In this document: in pieces, positions 18,101-25,787 of the stretch
How the letters are laid out: each line of letters begins with the position of its first letter
Numbering within the stretch: position 1 is the stretch's first letter
NCBI GenBank assembly: GCA_024742875.1
Contig: JANSXP010000070.1
Coordinates: forward strand, 1-37,530
Length of the DNA stretch: 37,530 bases
DNA from: Planctomycetaceae bacterium
Lineage (GTDB): Bacteria > Planctomycetota > Planctomycetia > Planctomycetales > Planctomycetaceae
Direction of reading: 5' to 3'
Position numbers and translations under genes: made by a program
The notes under the pieces: generated by a model
What the model was told of the DNA's origin: nothing
What the model saw: only the letters and a program-made list of their open reading frames with translations
The model's database searches: none

Positions 18101-18254
18101 CTTCCCGAGTTTCCGCGTCTGGGCCGTGGCACAAAAAACACCGATCGGACAGCAAAGGTTTGATCTGGGTGGCGAAGTCAACTTTGGAATCTCCGGCCAT
18201 GGCAAATCCAGGCAGGAGGACAGAGACGACGCAAAACGGGCGCAAAAACGTCAT
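15180..18254 (-). CDS. DUF1549/DUF1553 protein with cytochrome-type domain and LamG-like insert
   Basis: A 1024-residue secreted protein. Residues 1-20 are a signal peptide (ending GFAMA). The planctomycete cytochrome C-like domain follows with CFLCH at 39-43 and the ADLRLDTKEGA motif. DUF1549 spans about 145-360 and includes a second heme-type motif, CARCHDHKYDP. A region at about 420-600 with FSVSTWLKTP, GYELLIEDGRLSAAL and QVDDFEVYDRELSALEI is a concanavalin/LamG-like carbohydrate-binding fold inserted between the conserved parts. DUF1553 occupies about 720-990 (HPLTARVAVNRYWQLLMGSGLV). It probably binds heme outside the cytoplasm and may bind glycan. It is followed directly by the DUF1501 gene, which suggests one operon and a joint role. 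Confidence 0.93.
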   Translation of the reverse strand: MTFLRPFCVVSVLLPGFAMAGDSKVDFATQIKPLLSDRCFLCHGPDAETREADLRLDTKEGAFAVLASDDTLHAITAGKPEASEMLQRINSADSDLLMPPADSGLSLNSEEKALLKQWISEGAEWKGHWSFEPIRKPEIPTVKNADWCRTPIDYFILSQLERRGIPHSTEAVKTRLIRRATFDLTGLPPTLQEIDDFVADQSPSAWEKVVDRLLASPRFGERMTSEWLDVARYSDTYGYQQDRDRYVWPWRDWVIRAFNGNLPYDQFIIEQLAGDLIPGATKDQILATTFNRLHPQKVEGGSVPEEFRVEYVADRAQTMSTAFLGLTLECARCHDHKYDPISQREYYQFFSFFNNIDEAGLYSYFTSSVPTPTLRLPNDQQAAALKSAHAEQVRAERSLADFLASAPADADVRKVKLSGPVASLTFEDGNMHGNRAVDGRSGKAVELTGDNGINVGAGNFRRSQPFSVSTWLKTPKTFERCVVFHRSRAWTDAASRGYELLIEDGRLSAALIHFWPGNAIRIQAVDPLPLNEWIHVGVTWDGSSTAAGLQLWCNGQPCQTRVVRDNLYKNITGGGGDNIAIGQRFRDVGFAGGQVDDFEVYDRELSALEIFQLHRGRAVDQLAADIATAPGDFDAADLAAFCRRYGSPESGKLIEAVRVARQKYNDLQNALQEIMIMRERSEPRQAFVLSRGAYDAPADEVASETPTWLPPMSEGMPANRMGLARWLVSDEHPLTARVAVNRYWQLLMGSGLVRTPEDFGSQGMVPTHPDLLDWLASDFRTHNWNLKRLLKQIMMSATYRQSSRCSEELLAADPDNMLWARAPVYRLTAESLRDNALFVCGLMTDSIGGAPARPYELAASFKPAKPDTGPGLYRRSLYTYWKRTAPAPVMMALDASKREVCRVQRERTASPLQALVVLNGPQFVEAGRSLAARLMTKHGDDDAAILVDMFRLLTSRYPTEADKEILTDLLLSQREHFQTDPAAAAKYLTVGQLKIDDSPDQSRLAAWASIANTLFAFDECMMKR

Positions 18255-18370
18255 GGAAGCAGGCGTAAAGTGAGGAAGGCGAAGTGATGGGGATTTGTTG
18301 AGGATCGGACATTCTAGCGTTCGGCAGTGTCAATTGACAGTCTGAGTCTGCCGCAGGTCAGAAGGGTCGC

Positions 18371-19333
18371 TTGCAGACATCAGATGGGCGACCGACAATA
18401 GGGGCGGCGAGCCTCGTCGCAGTGGATCGGGGCACAGGTGGTACCAGGGAGCAAGTCATCAAAGGTCCGACTTTTCAGTACGAACTGCGAATCTGGCGGC
18501 AATGGAAGTGCGATCAGTGTGCCCGCACTGTCCGCACGCGCGGAAATGTCAGCACGCGGCGCTGCCATTGTGCCGACCCGGCGCCGTTTATGAAGCTCGT
18601 CGAAGAGGGACCAAAGACACAATGGGACGTATCCGCCTTTGTGAATTATCAGACAGAGGAATTGACCACACCCACGGAAAAGGAGTTGAACGAGGAGTTG
18701 CCCGAGTGGGAGGGCCGGGCGGAAATGGAGCGGAAGATCGAGGAAAAAGAGTCCCGGCCTCGCCGTGGCGTCGGTTTTCTGCGGGCGGAAAACGTGGACG
18801 ATCTCTCCACGAGCGAAACGACCACAGGCGAATCCTCTGAGTCCGATTTTGGTGACGGCCTGTTTGAAAAGGACTCCGAAGGCGGTCAGGGGAATTCGAC
18901 ACAGGAACGGCGACGCCCGCGTGGCCGGGGTGGTCGAGGCCGGGGACGCGGCACCGAAAAGCCTGTAGAGGCAGGCGATCAGCCGACCGATTCGGCGGCT
19001 GAGGGGGACGAAACTCCCGGAAAAACGGGCCGGAAGCGTCGTCGCCGCCGGAATCGAAAATCTCGCCGGAATTCTGATAAGTCTGATGCCGCAACGAGCG
19101 TCGACTCTTCTGAGCCGCCGGAGTCGGAGCCGACGTCGGTGGCTCCAGCAGAATCCGCTGAGTTGGTCGGTTCGTCCGCGGATGACAGTATCGACTCGGC
19201 AGACGAGGGGGCGCCAAAGAAGAAACGTCGCCGCCGCAGAAGACGCAATCGGAAGAAAAGTGGATCAGAAGGTCAGGCCGGTGATACGGGGCCGTCCGGT
19301 GATACGACCGGTGGCGACAGCTCACAGCCCTAA
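18371..19333 (+). CDS. Zinc-ribbon protein with long charged, Arg-rich low-complexity tail
   Basis: A 320-residue protein from a TTG at 18371, preceded by AGAAGGG; a GTG at 18422 is an alternative. A compact N-terminal domain has Cys47, Cys50, Cys65 and Cys67 (KCDQCAR and RCHC), a likely zinc site within GPTFQYELRIWRQW. After an acidic helical region (about 95-130), the rest is low-complexity. An RGG-like segment (RRRPRGRGGRGRGRG) is followed by two poly-basic blocks separated by Ser/Glu/Asp-rich linkers, the last near the C-terminus (KKKRRRRRRRNRKK). Such tails bind RNA or ribosomes in other families, so a nucleic-acid role is inferred. It lies 104 bases upstream of the ECF sigma factor on the same strand. 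Confidence 0.75.
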   Translation: MQTSDGRPTIGAASLVAVDRGTGGTREQVIKGPTFQYELRIWRQWKCDQCARTVRTRGNVSTRRCHCADPAPFMKLVEEGPKTQWDVSAFVNYQTEELTTPTEKELNEELPEWEGRAEMERKIEEKESRPRRGVGFLRAENVDDLSTSETTTGESSESDFGDGLFEKDSEGGQGNSTQERRRPRGRGGRGRGRGTEKPVEAGDQPTDSAAEGDETPGKTGRKRRRRRNRKSRRNSDKSDAATSVDSSEPPESEPTSVAPAESAELVGSSADDSIDSADEGAPKKKRRRRRRRNRKKSGSEGQAGDTGPSGDTTGGDSSQP

Positions 19334-19337
19334 CGGG

Positions 19338-19402
19338 GAATGCCGTCAGTTCAGGAACTCAGCAGGCAAAACAGCCACGTCCGGCATTCTGACGGGTATG
19401 AT
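19338..19402 (+). promoter_or_regulatory. Inverted repeat and possible ECF-type promoter upstream of the sigma-factor gene
   Basis: GAATGCCG (19338-19345) and CGGCATTC (19382-19389) are exact inverted repeats flanking a 36-base interval, within which GTTCAGGAAC forms a second small palindrome. GGAAC at 19354-19358 and CGTC at 19378-19381 resemble the -35 and -10 elements of many ECF promoters, though the 19-base spacer is slightly long. TATGAT at 19397-19402 is a good sigma-70 -10 but has no -35 partner. Autoregulation by the ECF factor is therefore possible, not shown. Confidence 0.25.
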
Positions 19403-19437
19403 GGTGAGAACCTTTTGAGACTTGTAAGGACGGTCAA

Positions 19438-20037
19438 TTGGAAAACCGCAGCGACGACAGCACCGCTGTTGTGAACCCCGATACCTGGGTCGACGAATAC
19501 GGAGACTACCTGTACCGCTATGCCTTCTCGCGGCTGCGCGATTCAAACGCGGCTGAAGAGGTGGTGCAGGAGACGTTTCTGGCCGGCATTCGTTTTCAGG
19601 AAAACTTCAGTGGAGCGGGCGCGGAGCGCGCCTGGCTGATTGGGATCCTGAAACGAAAAATTGTGGATCATGTGCGTAAGCGAAACCGGTATGACCGCGA
19701 CGGATCATTTGACGATACCAACGATCCTTCCAGTCGCCTGTTTAACCAGCAGGGCAACTGGCGGGACGGTACGTTTCCGGCCCCTCCGGACGAGCAGGTG
19801 GAATCCAGGGAAATCTGGGACGTTGTTCGCGGTTGTCTGGAACATCTGCCTGCCGGGCAGGCGGACGTTTTTGTCCTCAGCGCGATGGAAGGAATGGAGT
19901 CTGATGAGATCTGCGAAGAACTAGGAATCAGTCCGTCGAATCTCTGGGTGCGACTGCACCGCGCTCGCCTCGCTTTGGCGAAGTGTGTGGGGGCCCGGTG
20001 GTACGACGAGGAAAAGGCGGTACACAATGCAAAATGA
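19438..20037 (+). CDS. ECF-type RNA polymerase sigma factor linked to a Ser/Thr kinase
   Basis: A 199-residue sigma-70 family protein. The TTG start at 19438 has AAGGA about 8 bases upstream. Region 2 covers about 18-85: YLYRYAFSRLRDSNAAEEVVQETFL is the core-binding part, followed by RAWLIGILKRKIVDHVRKR for -10 recognition. A linker with PPDEQVESREIWDVV follows, then region 4 (about 135-185): LPAGQADVFVLSAMEGMESDEICEELGIS and the recognition helix SNLWVRLHRARLALAKC. The last codons overlap the kinase gene by 11 bases, so translation is coupled. No anti-sigma gene with a membrane segment is present, so control probably involves the kinase. Confidence 0.93.
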   Translation: MENRSDDSTAVVNPDTWVDEYGDYLYRYAFSRLRDSNAAEEVVQETFLAGIRFQENFSGAGAERAWLIGILKRKIVDHVRKRNRYDRDGSFDDTNDPSSRLFNQQGNWRDGTFPAPPDEQVESREIWDVVRGCLEHLPAGQADVFVLSAMEGMESDEICEELGISPSNLWVRLHRARLALAKCVGARWYDEEKAVHNAK

Positions 20038-22138
20038 CAAGACAACATCCGAACTGATTTCCCGGTCTTTCTCCGGCGCTGTCACAGCGGAGCAAAAACA
20101 GCAGATCGAAGAAGAGATCGCCGCGAACGAGCAGTCCCGCAACTTCGCCGCGCTATCGCGATTGATTCATGATTCGCTGTCCGATATCGGCGAGCGTACG
20201 CGTGATGGTGACGAAAGCGTGGCGGCCGGACTGTCACAGGCCGCGCGGTCGCGGTTGAAAAGTTCGATTCGTCAAGAGAGCGCCCGTCTGAATAATCTGG
20301 GTGCCACGATGGTGGGAGACACCACCAACAAACCGGCGATGATGTCGCGGCCGGCGGCTCTGGAAGAACCGGAAGACCGCACGCTGGCGTCACGTTTCGT
20401 ACTGACGCGAAAAATTGGCAAAGGCGGACTGGGAACGGTGTGGCTGGCCAAAGATGAAAAACTGCAGCGGTCTGTGGCGCTGAAGGAAATGAATCCCGAG
20501 GCCGCCGAGTTTCCCCGCGCCTGGGAGCGATTTCAGCGCGAAGCGGAAATTACCGGTCAGCTGGAACATCCCAATGTCGTGCCGCTGTATCAGTTTGGCA
20601 TGGATCGAAATACGGGCCAGCCGTTTTACGCGATGCGGTTTGTCGGCAAGAAAACACTGGTCGATGCGATTGAAGCCTACCACGACAGGAAGGAGGCGGG
20701 GGAAGATGTCACGATGGACCTGCACCATCTGCTGACCGCGTTTATCGGCGTCTGTCAGGCAATCGCGTATGCTCACTCACGTGGCGTGATTCATCGGGAC
20801 TTGAAGCCGGAAAACGTGGCTTTGGATAATTTTGGTCAGGTCATCGTGCTGGACTGGGGGCTGGCCAAAGTCACGGACGATTTTGAATCAGACGGAGCAC
20901 TTTCGGGCGTGCTCAGTGACCACTCATCGGCCGGGAAAACGATGGCCGGCGAAGTGATCGGTACGCCGCTGTACATGGCGCCCGAGCAGGCGGCCGGACG
21001 ACTGGATGATATTGATCCACGCACCGATGTGTACGGGCTGGGGGCCATTCTGTTCGCTATGCTGACAGGGGCCGCACCACACCAGAACAGCAGCATGGAC
21101 AATGGATCGTCCGTGCCGATTCCGGATCTGCTGAAGAATATTGCCGAGCAGCCGACTCCGATGGTGCGCGAGTACCGCAGCGATATTCCGGCTGACCTGG
21201 CACACATCTGTGAAAAAGCCATGCAGTTTAAAGCGCACTCGCGGTATCAGTCGGCGCTGGACGTGGCGGAAGCTGTCCAGCAGTGGATGGCTGGTCGCAG
21301 CGAGCGTCGTCAGAAGTATGCCAACAGCCGCAGTGAAGGACGAGAACTGCGTGCGGCTATGCTGTCTGCGATTCGTGACCTGGAACGCAACGCGCGGTTC
21401 ATGTCCAGCCTGCCGCCCATTCAGGGCATCGTGAATGCGGTCAGTGATCGTGATGGCGGTGACGATATCTCTGTTTGGCGGGAACGTCTGGCTGTCATCT
21501 ACAAGGGACTGCTCAAAACCAACAGTGACTTTAGCGCGGTGTCCTATGCGAGTGCTGACGGGACCAGCTACAAAGAACTGATTCGTCTGGAACGTCAGGC
21601 GTCGGACAGCTCCAACGTCCGGTCCATCCCCGCAAGCCGACTGGCGTCCGGAGATCTGACGTTCTGTATGCAGAAGGCGCTCGAAGGCAACCCTGATGAA
21701 GTCTATGTCGCGTTGTCTTCGGAATGTCCGCCTCCCGGTGAGGCACGCAAAGTCGGACGCATTACGGCGGCTGTGCCCGTGTTTGACGAGGTGACCGAAG
21801 AGGTCTTTGGTTTTGTCATGATTGAGGCCTGTCTGGAGCAGTTGATTGAAGCACAGATCCGTGGTCGATTCCGTTCGATCAATCAGCTGTATGTGCTGGA
21901 CAACGATTGCCGGATTCTGATGCAGATCGACAATACGGGAACTCGTGTGCGTCAGAACGACGGCGTAGCCATGAGCGATCTGTCTCCCTGCTGGTCGAAG
22001 GTCGTGCCGCATCTGAAAGGCAGCGGTGAGTTCATTGACGAACAGGACCACGCCTTTTACGCCACCCGTGTGGATCTGGTGCCGGGACGATACTCGCTCG
22101 CGCTGGCGATGTGTTTGGCTGAAAAACCACAGCACTAG
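20027..22138 (+). CDS. Ser/Thr protein kinase with C-terminal Cache/PDC-like sensor domain
   Basis: A 703-residue protein. The ATG at 20027 follows a purine-rich GAGGAAAAGG site. Residues 1-120 are helical and charged (ISRSFSGAVTAEQKQQIEEEIA) and may contact the sigma factor. The kinase domain spans about 123-420: glycine loop IGKGGLGTVW, Lys153 in VALKE, HRDLKPEN with Asp258, DWG (Asp276) in place of DFG, and MAPEQ at 317-321. Residues 455-700 resemble a periplasmic Cache/PDC sensor of chemoreceptors: FMSSLPPIQGIVNAV, WRERLAVIYKGLLKTNSDF, GRITAAVPVFD and EEVFGFVMIEACLEQLI. No transmembrane segment or signal peptide separates the domains, so the sensor appears to be cytosolic. This is unusual, because the family normally senses outside the membrane. 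Confidence 0.88.
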   Translation: MQNDKTTSELISRSFSGAVTAEQKQQIEEEIAANEQSRNFAALSRLIHDSLSDIGERTRDGDESVAAGLSQAARSRLKSSIRQESARLNNLGATMVGDTTNKPAMMSRPAALEEPEDRTLASRFVLTRKIGKGGLGTVWLAKDEKLQRSVALKEMNPEAAEFPRAWERFQREAEITGQLEHPNVVPLYQFGMDRNTGQPFYAMRFVGKKTLVDAIEAYHDRKEAGEDVTMDLHHLLTAFIGVCQAIAYAHSRGVIHRDLKPENVALDNFGQVIVLDWGLAKVTDDFESDGALSGVLSDHSSAGKTMAGEVIGTPLYMAPEQAAGRLDDIDPRTDVYGLGAILFAMLTGAAPHQNSSMDNGSSVPIPDLLKNIAEQPTPMVREYRSDIPADLAHICEKAMQFKAHSRYQSALDVAEAVQQWMAGRSERRQKYANSRSEGRELRAAMLSAIRDLERNARFMSSLPPIQGIVNAVSDRDGGDDISVWRERLAVIYKGLLKTNSDFSAVSYASADGTSYKELIRLERQASDSSNVRSIPASRLASGDLTFCMQKALEGNPDEVYVALSSECPPPGEARKVGRITAAVPVFDEVTEEVFGFVMIEACLEQLIEAQIRGRFRSINQLYVLDNDCRILMQIDNTGTRVRQNDGVAMSDLSPCWSKVVPHLKGSGEFIDEQDHAFYATRVDLVPGRYSLALAMCLAEKPQH

Positions 22139-22456
22139 TCCTCGCCGCGTTTCGATTCATCGGGAACGCTGAGTCACGTATTTCCCATCACGTACGGAAA
22201 CCTGTTTCTGACAAAGGACCGGGGCGGCTAGTCGGCGGCGTGATGTCCGTGTCTCCGGAGTGTCGTTGCGTACACACCGCGATGTGGCGTTTTGGGTTCA
22301 GTGACCGCAAATTGGCAGCACGGCGTTATGAAACGCTCAGTGCCGGACAAAAGCGGTCGGTTTCGCTCGTCTTTTTTCGGTTCTTCCTCTGGCGTGGCCC
22401 ATATTTCGGGTACTCTGGAACGGCAGTAGTGTATACCCGCACATCGCGAGGGCGTT
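22139..22456. other. Gap between kinase and PAS/histidine-kinase-like gene
   Basis: This 318-base stretch holds no convincing gene; open frames over it run out of frame into the next gene. It presumably contains the promoter of the PAS protein, whose ATG is preceded by GAGGG about 5 bases upstream. No clear terminator is visible after the kinase stop, so read-through from the kinase is possible. Confidence 0.45.
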
Positions 22457-23566
22457 ATGGGACAACAGAACCAGATTGGTGCTCTCCAGCGTGATGCGGA
22501 GCGATTTGGAGAACTGGTTCGGATCTGTCCAAATGGAATTGCCATTTGTTCGGGCACCACGGTTCGCAGCGTGAATCCGGCGCTATCTCAGTTGGTTGAC
22601 TTCCCAGCCGAAGACCTGGTGGGACAGTCTTTAGGCGATCTGCTGTTCGAGTCCGTGCGGGAACGCACGATGAACCGACTTCAAACCATGCTCGCAGAAG
22701 GCATGGGGCATGACTCCGTCTGTTCCACCCGGCTGCTGCGGGCGGATGGCCTGACAATCGACGTCGAAGTCTCGACGGACCGTCTGGAATCCGGCGAAGC
22801 GGTTGACTCTGTGGTGGTCTTTCGCCCCCTTGCCGTCTTCCGCAACACCGCGCTGTTGAACAGTGAAGAGCTGATTCAGCGAGCTCATCTGCTGCGGATG
22901 TCGGTCTTTGGTGAACTGGCGGCTGCCCTGATTCATGAGCTTGGTCAGCCGTTGACGGCCGCGCGCGGGGCCAGTGACATTCTGGAGTCGACGCGGAATG
23001 AGGATGGCACCTGGAATATCACCGGCCGGCCAGCGGAAATCCTGATGACTGCTGTGGGGCAAATTGGCGATCGATTCCAGAAGATCTGGCAGTTTGTTCG
23101 TAACCGCCGCCCGGAACTCTCGTCCGTGCCAATTAATGCGTCCGTGCAGGATGCCATCGATCTGACCACGGCGGCCGCCCGACATGCGGCCGTAGATGTG
23201 CAGTTTTCTGCAGGTGACGTCCAAACGGTCAACATTGACAGTTCGCTGATTGGGCTGGTGACCACAGGCCTGATTCGCCGATCCGTCACTGCCCTGCAGG
23301 CGTCCGTCGGAAAACCTCGCCTGATTCGTGTCACAACGTCTGACTGTCCGGGCGAATTTGTGGCCGTAGAGATCGAACACAACGGCGCCGTCATGGCGAC
23401 CGAAGAATCAGGTGGACCGGCACTTGTGCCACAGGAAAGCACGCCCGATCATCTGGCGCTGTCGACCTACCGGCTGATCATCGAAGAGCACGGCGGGATT
23501 CTCAACATTCAGCCGGGGATTGGCGGAGTCGGAGTGCGCTATCGACTGTTGCTGCCTGGCGGATAA
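22457..23566 (+). CDS. PAS-domain protein with degenerate histidine-kinase core
   Basis: A 369-residue soluble protein. A PAS domain covers about residues 12-125 (FGELVRICPNGIAICSG and FPAEDLVGQSLGDLL). A HisKA-like dimerisation helix follows with a phospho-accepting His160 in AALIHELGQPLTAARGA, as in FixL-type kinases. The region expected to bind ATP is poorly conserved. The N-box asparagines are missing (GLVTTGLIRRSVTAL), the Asp of the G1 box is replaced (EIEHNGAV) and the G2 glycines are absent (DHLALSTYRLIIEEHGG). The C-terminal GGVGVRYRLLLP is typical of these domains. It may therefore accept phosphate from another kinase, or act without catalysis. It lies downstream of the Ser/Thr kinase on the same strand. 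No response regulator is seen nearby. Confidence 0.85.
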   Translation: MGQQNQIGALQRDAERFGELVRICPNGIAICSGTTVRSVNPALSQLVDFPAEDLVGQSLGDLLFESVRERTMNRLQTMLAEGMGHDSVCSTRLLRADGLTIDVEVSTDRLESGEAVDSVVVFRPLAVFRNTALLNSEELIQRAHLLRMSVFGELAAALIHELGQPLTAARGASDILESTRNEDGTWNITGRPAEILMTAVGQIGDRFQKIWQFVRNRRPELSSVPINASVQDAIDLTTAAARHAAVDVQFSAGDVQTVNIDSSLIGLVTTGLIRRSVTALQASVGKPRLIRVTTSDCPGEFVAVEIEHNGAVMATEESGGPALVPQESTPDHLALSTYRLIIEEHGGILNIQPGIGGVGVRYRLLLPGG

Positions 23567-23760
23567 ACTGACCGTCTGGACGAGGTGTTCCGTGCTGCGT
23601 TTCCTGCCGCGTTTCCTGCTGTTGCGGCCTGGAGTCGAACGTTCCGTGCCGCCTCGAGTCACCCGTCCGGGCGATTGTCGGGCCACCGCGCTGATCACCG
23701 CTGTGAGACTCCACACGGCAGCTGACAGGAAGACTGCGATGGAAGCGCAACGACTTGCCT

Positions 23761-23815
23761 GGTGCCAACGGTTGAGGTGCCAACGGTTGAGGTGCCAACG
23801 GTTGAGGAGCCAACC
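23761..23815. repeat. Three perfect 15-bp tandem repeats plus a degenerate fourth
   Basis: The unit GGTGCCAACGGTTGA occurs at 23761, 23776 and 23791 without mismatch, and a diverged fourth (GGAGCCAACC) begins at 23806. It lies in the 272-base gap between the convergent PAS gene and pyrG. Because the unit is a multiple of three, every frame through it is open and yields repeated peptides, but no start or ribosome-binding site supports translation. A nearby direct repeat, GCGTTTCCTGC, occurs twice at about 23597-23620. Confidence 0.85.
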
Positions 23816-23838
23816 GCGTGTGGCGGGCGGCGTCAATC

Positions 23839-25461
23839 TCAGACCAGCTGTTTGGGGCGGGTCTGACGTTTCTCCAGTGCCGCTCCGACGAATCCCGTAA
23901 ACAGAGGATGCGGGTTGTTGGGCTGCGACTTGAACTCGGGGTGGTACTGCACGGCCACGTACCACGGATGATCGTTCAGTTCCACCACTTCTACCAATGA
24001 GCCATCCGGGCTGGTTCCCACGGGAATCATGCCGCCATGGACATACTGCTCGCGGTACTGCGGATTGAATTCGTAGCGATGGCGATGGCGTTCGCTGACT
24101 TCCACAGCATCATATGCGTCCTGAGCTTTGGAGCCGTCTGCCAGAACACACGGCTGAGCGCCCAGTCGCATGGTGCCGCCTTTGTCTTCGACACCCTCCT
24201 GCTCTTCCAGCAGGCAAATCACCGGATGCTGAGTGTCCGCCTGAAATTCGCTGCTGTTGGCATCTTTCAAATCCAGAACGTTGCGGGCGAATTCGATGAC
24301 GGCACACTGCATTCCCAGGCAGATTCCAAAATAAGGGATCTTGTTTTCACGGGCATACTGCACGGCCTGAATCTTGCCTTCCACGCCCCGCATGCCGAAT
24401 CCTCCGGGCACCAGGACTCCATCCACGCCGCTGAGCAGCGCGTCGGCCCCCTGTCGTTCGAGGTCTTCTGCTTCCACACGTTTGGCGATTACGCGGGTGG
24501 AATGGTGGAAACCGGCGTGGTCGAGTGATTCGTAGATCGACTTGTAGGCATCCCGGTGTTCGATGTACTTGCCCACGACTGCGATCGTGATCTCATGCCG
24601 CGGATTGCGGATGCGGTGGATCAGTTCGCGATAATCGTCCAGTTCCAGCGGGCCCGCTTCCATGCCCAGCTTTTCGATGATCAGTTCATCGAGGCGATGC
24701 TCGACAAGGCCCATCGGGACTTCATAGATCGAATACTCTTTGTCGACTTCCTCGATAACCGCCTCTTTTTCCACGTTGCAAAAGAGCGCGATTTTGTCTG
24801 TGTGCTCGCGGCCGATGGGACGCTCGGTGCGGCAGACCAGAATATCGGGCTGAATACCAATCGTTCGCAACTGCTGCACGCTGTGCTGCGTGGGTTTGGT
24901 CTTGGCCTCGCGGGCTGCCTTCAGATAGGGCACCAGCGTGAGGTGAATGAACAGGCAGTTCTGTTTCCCGACATCCAGCGGAATCTGGCGAATGGCTTCC
25001 AGAAACGGCAGGCCTTCGATATCCCCAATCGTTCCGCCCAGCTCGGTGATGACCACATCGACATCTGGTGAGGCCAGCCGTCGCACGGAGGCTTTGATCT
25101 CATCTGTGATGTGGGGGATGACCTGGACGGTTCGCCCCAAATACTCGCCACGACGCTCTTTGTTGATGACCGTCTGGTAGATTTGACCGGTCGTGTAATT
25201 GGAGTCGCGATTGAGGACGCTCGACGTGAAGCGTTCGTAGTGGCCCAGGTCCAGGTCGGTTTCTGAGCCGTCGTCCAGCACGTACACCTCGCCATGCTGA
25301 TAGGGGCTCATCGTGCCCGGATCGACGTTGATGTACGGATCCAGCTTCTGCATGCGGACGGTGAGGCCACGCCGCTCCAGGAGCATCCCGATTGATGCGG
25401 ACGTCAGTCCCTTGCCCAGTGAACTAACCACGCCGCCGGTAACAAAAATGTGCCGAGTCAT
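23839..25461 (-). CDS. pyrG: CTP synthase
   Basis: A 540-residue enzyme that makes CTP from UTP, ATP and glutamine, the last step of pyrimidine nucleotide synthesis. The N-terminal synthetase domain begins [18 protein letters not shown] with the ATP loop, followed by [19 protein letters not shown]. The C-terminal glutamine amidotransferase domain has the nucleophile Cys381 in FGICLGMQC and the His507/Glu509 pair in QYHPEF. Length is normal. The gene is flanked by unrelated genes; kdsA and eno, its neighbours in some bacteria, are absent here. A 588-base gap precedes it. Confidence 0.97.
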   Translation of the reverse strand: MTRHIFVTGGVVSSLGKGLTSASIGMLLERRGLTVRMQKLDPYINVDPGTMSPYQHGEVYVLDDGSETDLDLGHYERFTSSVLNRDSNYTTGQIYQTVINKERRGEYLGRTVQVIPHITDEIKASVRRLASPDVDVVITELGGTIGDIEGLPFLEAIRQIPLDVGKQNCLFIHLTLVPYLKAAREAKTKPTQHSVQQLRTIGIQPDILVCRTERPIGREHTDKIALFCNVEKEAVIEEVDKEYSIYEVPMGLVEHRLDELIIEKLGMEAGPLELDDYRELIHRIRNPRHEITIAVVGKYIEHRDAYKSIYESLDHAGFHHSTRVIAKRVEAEDLERQGADALLSGVDGVLVPGGFGMRGVEGKIQAVQYARENKIPYFGICLGMQCAVIEFARNVLDLKDANSSEFQADTQHPVICLLEEQEGVEDKGGTMRLGAQPCVLADGSKAQDAYDAVEVSERHRHRYEFNPQYREQYVHGGMIPVGTSPDGSLVEVVELNDHPWYVAVQYHPEFKSQPNNPHPLFTGFVGAALEKRQTRPKQLV

Positions 25462-25765
25462 AGAAGCGATCCCTGAACGACTGCGGCATCTGCCGAGTCG
25501 CCTTCGTGAACGGGCGGCACCAGAAACGAATTCCGGCAGTCACCCGTGGTGTAATGAGGCAGGTGTTCGTGGAAGACTCCACAAAATGGGGCAGAGAAAA
25601 TCCCCGTTTGTGCGGCCGTTTGCGGCACATCGTGATGGATTTCGACCCGCCCGGGTGTTGGTCAACAACCAGGTTCGAACGCCTGCCAGCGCCCTCAGCC
25701 CGCGTATTAAAACAGATGGACAAAACTCCTCAATACTTCACGAACCGAATCCCGGATAACTGTTC

Positions 25766-25787
25766 AAAAAGAGGCCGTGGCGGCCTC
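25766..25787 (-). terminator. Intrinsic terminator on the minus strand
   Basis: Read on the minus strand, GAGGCCG, a 3-base loop CCA and CGGCCTC are followed immediately by TTTTT. A perfect 7-bp GC-rich stem with a T-run is the classic form. It would stop transcription running leftwards, but no minus-strand gene is found between it and the ABC transporter on its right; it also lies before, not after, pyrG. Confidence 0.65.

Noticed and set aside
20924-22135. 403-codon minus-strand open frame
   Set aside because: It is antisense to the Ser/Thr kinase and carries no recognisable motif.
22240-22494. 84-codon plus-strand open frame before the PAS gene
   Set aside because: It overlaps the PAS gene start in another frame and lacks a ribosome-binding site or recognisable sequence.
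25659-25690. GGTTCGAAC resembling a tRNA T-loop
   Set aside because: Flanking bases do not form a 5-bp T-stem and no acceptor or anticodon arm is found on either strand.
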